Origin: Mycobacterium celatum
Lineage (GTDB): Bacteria; Actinomycetota; Actinomycetes; Mycobacteriales; Mycobacteriaceae
DNA: 64,000 nucleotides
Reading direction: 5' to 3'
Assembly: GCF_002101595.1 (NCBI RefSeq)
Contig: NZ_LQOM01000024.1
Location: 285,955-349,954 of the forward strand
In this document: piece after piece, positions 63,501-64,000 of the stretch
How the letters are laid out: every line of letters starts with the position of its first letter
Position numbering within the stretch: position 1 is the first letter of the stretch
The notes under the pieces: generated by a model
Databases searched by the model: none
Told to the model about the DNA's origin: nothing
The model's input: only the letters and a program-made list of their open reading frames with translations
Position numbers and translations under genes: made by a program

Positions 63501-63638
63501 GATGGCGTCGAGCTCGTTGGTCTCCAAGTCCATATAGGCCGGCACCGCCTCGTTGCCGACCGGGTAGATCACCTCGGCAGTGGCGGCGTTCCACTTCAGG
63601 TACTCGTCCCATTGGGTGTTGGATGGCGTAGGAATCAC
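60597..63638 (-). CDS. large protein of unknown function in helicase operon (DruH-like candidate)
   Basis: A 1013-residue protein not assignable by eye. The N-terminal third is helical (AYMDLETNELDAIAELARY, EFFWQCLNTWLANHDG); a single CxxC pair lies in TCRYCGLVK, near residue 680. The remainder shows mixed beta segments (LVVNVRSGFRGSSLEIALGL). There are no nucleotide-binding or nuclease motifs. It is the first gene of the operon, with GTG 63638 and an AAGGGG block directly in front. Size and position before a DUF1998 helicase recall the DruH partner of type III Druantia; this is inference. Confidence 0.72.
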   Translation of the reverse strand: MIPTPSNTQWDEYLKWNAATAEVIYPVGNEAVPAYMDLETNELDAIAELARYTGPDPDKALAKAVRAVVVDGDKLDLQSLEFRTSAWNGRNNNEVPPPCLAFLAVSVLAAEDMGQSEEKLAAHAYYPRLARRLGMPEGDKSVETQYRKHAEFFWQCLNTWLANHDGNRGLPTAYALTHRYVGLPMSQALIREGDRRKFPEMFARYGLSPGMQIAPDALTRYLDDWLKPGSSAPGNLVKLWQRPTSHERIASIAAVELSNWDGVLPDSGTNQAVSLTARAGLVVNVRSGFRGSSLEIALGLRLPPDTDGRMQVLSRDQSWLQINLAPGTAGLWRTSYAEALDAESMLEGVVRLRRADDEDGPEYKHFPKQIIPLSYDELQSAFVETERLQLGVDSLLLVRMHAQNQAKINAAEQVRSALEQAARPGFEIVNALQGLPHGWALFKNVQLFRTPSTDVNELIPLAQNQLTIAGGLRIPSRLRKWSTLAPPEIRAIAQTESHLRVTIAHTDSDDVIHEWISDEGAIVAPLDELNLADADYRLSLFVGGGKDPVQQSSIRLRASSNVDVLWYDAPRLVYPLTDALSVVSASEQGDEIYASVVDGLVASGEESGVDPSVRATAAVNWGEPRPSAPRVPIQIGTPDPNSCVVTGAHYLVYPPFLGGWQPKYIHGTCRYCGLVKRSPGWIGNAGSRSAGQRSSANSAVEVRDLPKADDNQADWDAALDALKHLGGGPIASLNQIALQLEGTALFAENFRRALEILGHIAVERDERWRPARWEISPPCLAETADGEYRFTGFWTPDDIENVVDAAAAYGGQFAKHPSADAATEYGVTGISRGDASNLVAADSSVTVVDDAGIRMLRTLPRLSEVAAALPRAGMPGFDSAERFDVASASWVPTGDPYAAGAYRLRRGFETLYVFRSASDVESSTAALSPPFLAKHLAANMIGTSLVSYQIALKSVLVPLGSDLPGLYGRAIVAMSGALPQPKQLSFNQTRRASLVYPDVDRAAADLLATLFTT

Positions 63639-63852
63639 CCCTTGCTACATGTCTGTCTGGCTGTCTAGCAGAAATCTTCGATCGAAGGTGCGTGTTTCTG
63701 GCCAGCTGCTGTGCGTAGTTTGCCTCAGGGGTAAGACATTTGATTTTGTTCAGCGTGACTGACCGATCGTGAGTTAGCTCGTCCCGTTCCGGTTGCCTCG
63801 CACGGCAGCGGGCGGGCCGTGTAGGACTGAGACCCGGCAGGGCGGACATGAC
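63639..63852. other. upstream region of the putative defence operon
   Basis: About 210 nt without a credible gene, expected to hold the promoter of the 63638-54265 operon. A short direct repeat TGTCTGGCTGTCT is at about 63651-63663. No clear operator or terminator is seen. Confidence 0.35.
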
Positions 63853-64000
63853 CTAATCGGGGCCATAGCGGTCCAAACTCTGCGCAATCGCTTGGATTGA
63901 GCGGTCGGGATTATGGCGCGACGTGTTGCGTCCAGGGAAGTGGTGTACGGGGGGCTTCGGCCAGCGTGTCGTAGCCGGGTAGAAGGCGGTCATCGCGTGA
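63853..64000 (-). CDS. C-terminal fragment of an unidentified gene
   Basis: On the minus strand one frame is open from the right edge to TAG at 63853-63855, with mostly G/C third positions, ending SIQAIAQSLDRYGPD. A second frame (ending PLPWTQHVAP, stop near 63911) is also open. The fragment is too short to identify. Confidence 0.25.
   Translation of the reverse strand, partial: HAMTAFYPATTRWPKPPVHHFPGRNTSRHNPDRSIQAIAQSLDRYGPD

Noticed and set aside
63853..64000. terminal part of an insertion sequence
   Set aside because: Neither open frame nor any terminal repeat could be matched to a transposase family; kept only as an unidentified fragment.

Overview
The window is high-GC actinobacterial DNA from a Mycobacterium, most likely a non-tuberculous species. 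The evidence is a nearly complete mycolic-acid and ribosomal backbone: lipG, two mycolate methyltransferases (mmaA2-like and mmaA4), rplA-rplK-nusG-secE, tRNA-Trp, hadC-hadB-hadA, rpmG, tRNA-Met, tRNA-Thr, a glyoxalase II, echA3 and recC-recB-recD. Gene content and order follow the Rv0629c-Rv0647c region of M. tuberculosis, read in the opposite direction. No rRNA, CRISPR array, complete insertion sequence or phage was seen.

Layout. 0-5.3 kb: the end of an ABC1/AarF-type protein, lipG, mmaA2-like, mmaA4, then an inserted pair encoding a DGPF/YCII protein and an ECF42-type sigma factor. 5.3-10 kb: the minus-strand translation, secretion and FAS-II block with three tRNAs; HadA carries Ser at position 61, where M. 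tuberculosis has the drug-reactive Cys. 10-15 kb: an orphan VapB-like antitoxin, glyoxalase II, echA3, a patatin-cyanase pair and a methyltransferase. 15-23.2 kb: recCBD with overlapping start and stop codons. 23.2-35.7 kb: accessory genes (SDR, NYN/OST-HTH protein, TIGR00027-type methyltransferase, TVP38 protein, a VapBC30-like module, SEC-C protein, two lipoproteins, a patatin protein, a DUF4143 ATPase). 35.7-41 kb: a SWIM-SNF2 helicase, a second toxin-antitoxin module and a FIST sensor gene.

41-64 kb is strongly accessory. It has a sulfite-oxidase-type molybdoenzyme, a candidate structured RNA, a solute-binding protein, a YceI protein, a cell-wall recycling pair (NlpC/P60 enzyme plus a sugar kinase-MurQ fusion), and a three-gene ESX-type operon whose middle protein joins a WXG-like front to a calpain-like cysteine protease. 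A likely defence island follows: a MazG-like pyrophosphohydrolase, an HNH nuclease, a low-GC CBS-HEPN gene, and an operon of a 1,013-residue unknown protein, a 1,756-residue DUF1998 helicase and a Cas4-like nuclease, which resembles Druantia/DISARM-type systems.

Three structural signals cut across the genes. Pieces of the FIST gene 3' end recur at 35.7, 48.3-48.7 and 51.4-51.5 kb, marking breakpoints of the accessory segments. A small intergenic palindrome (10-bp outer stem, 4-nt bulges, inner GCGACAA stem) occurs at 23.4, 30.5 and 48.3 kb. One copy of it lies inside a 230-bp segment bounded by 12-bp perfect inverted repeats.
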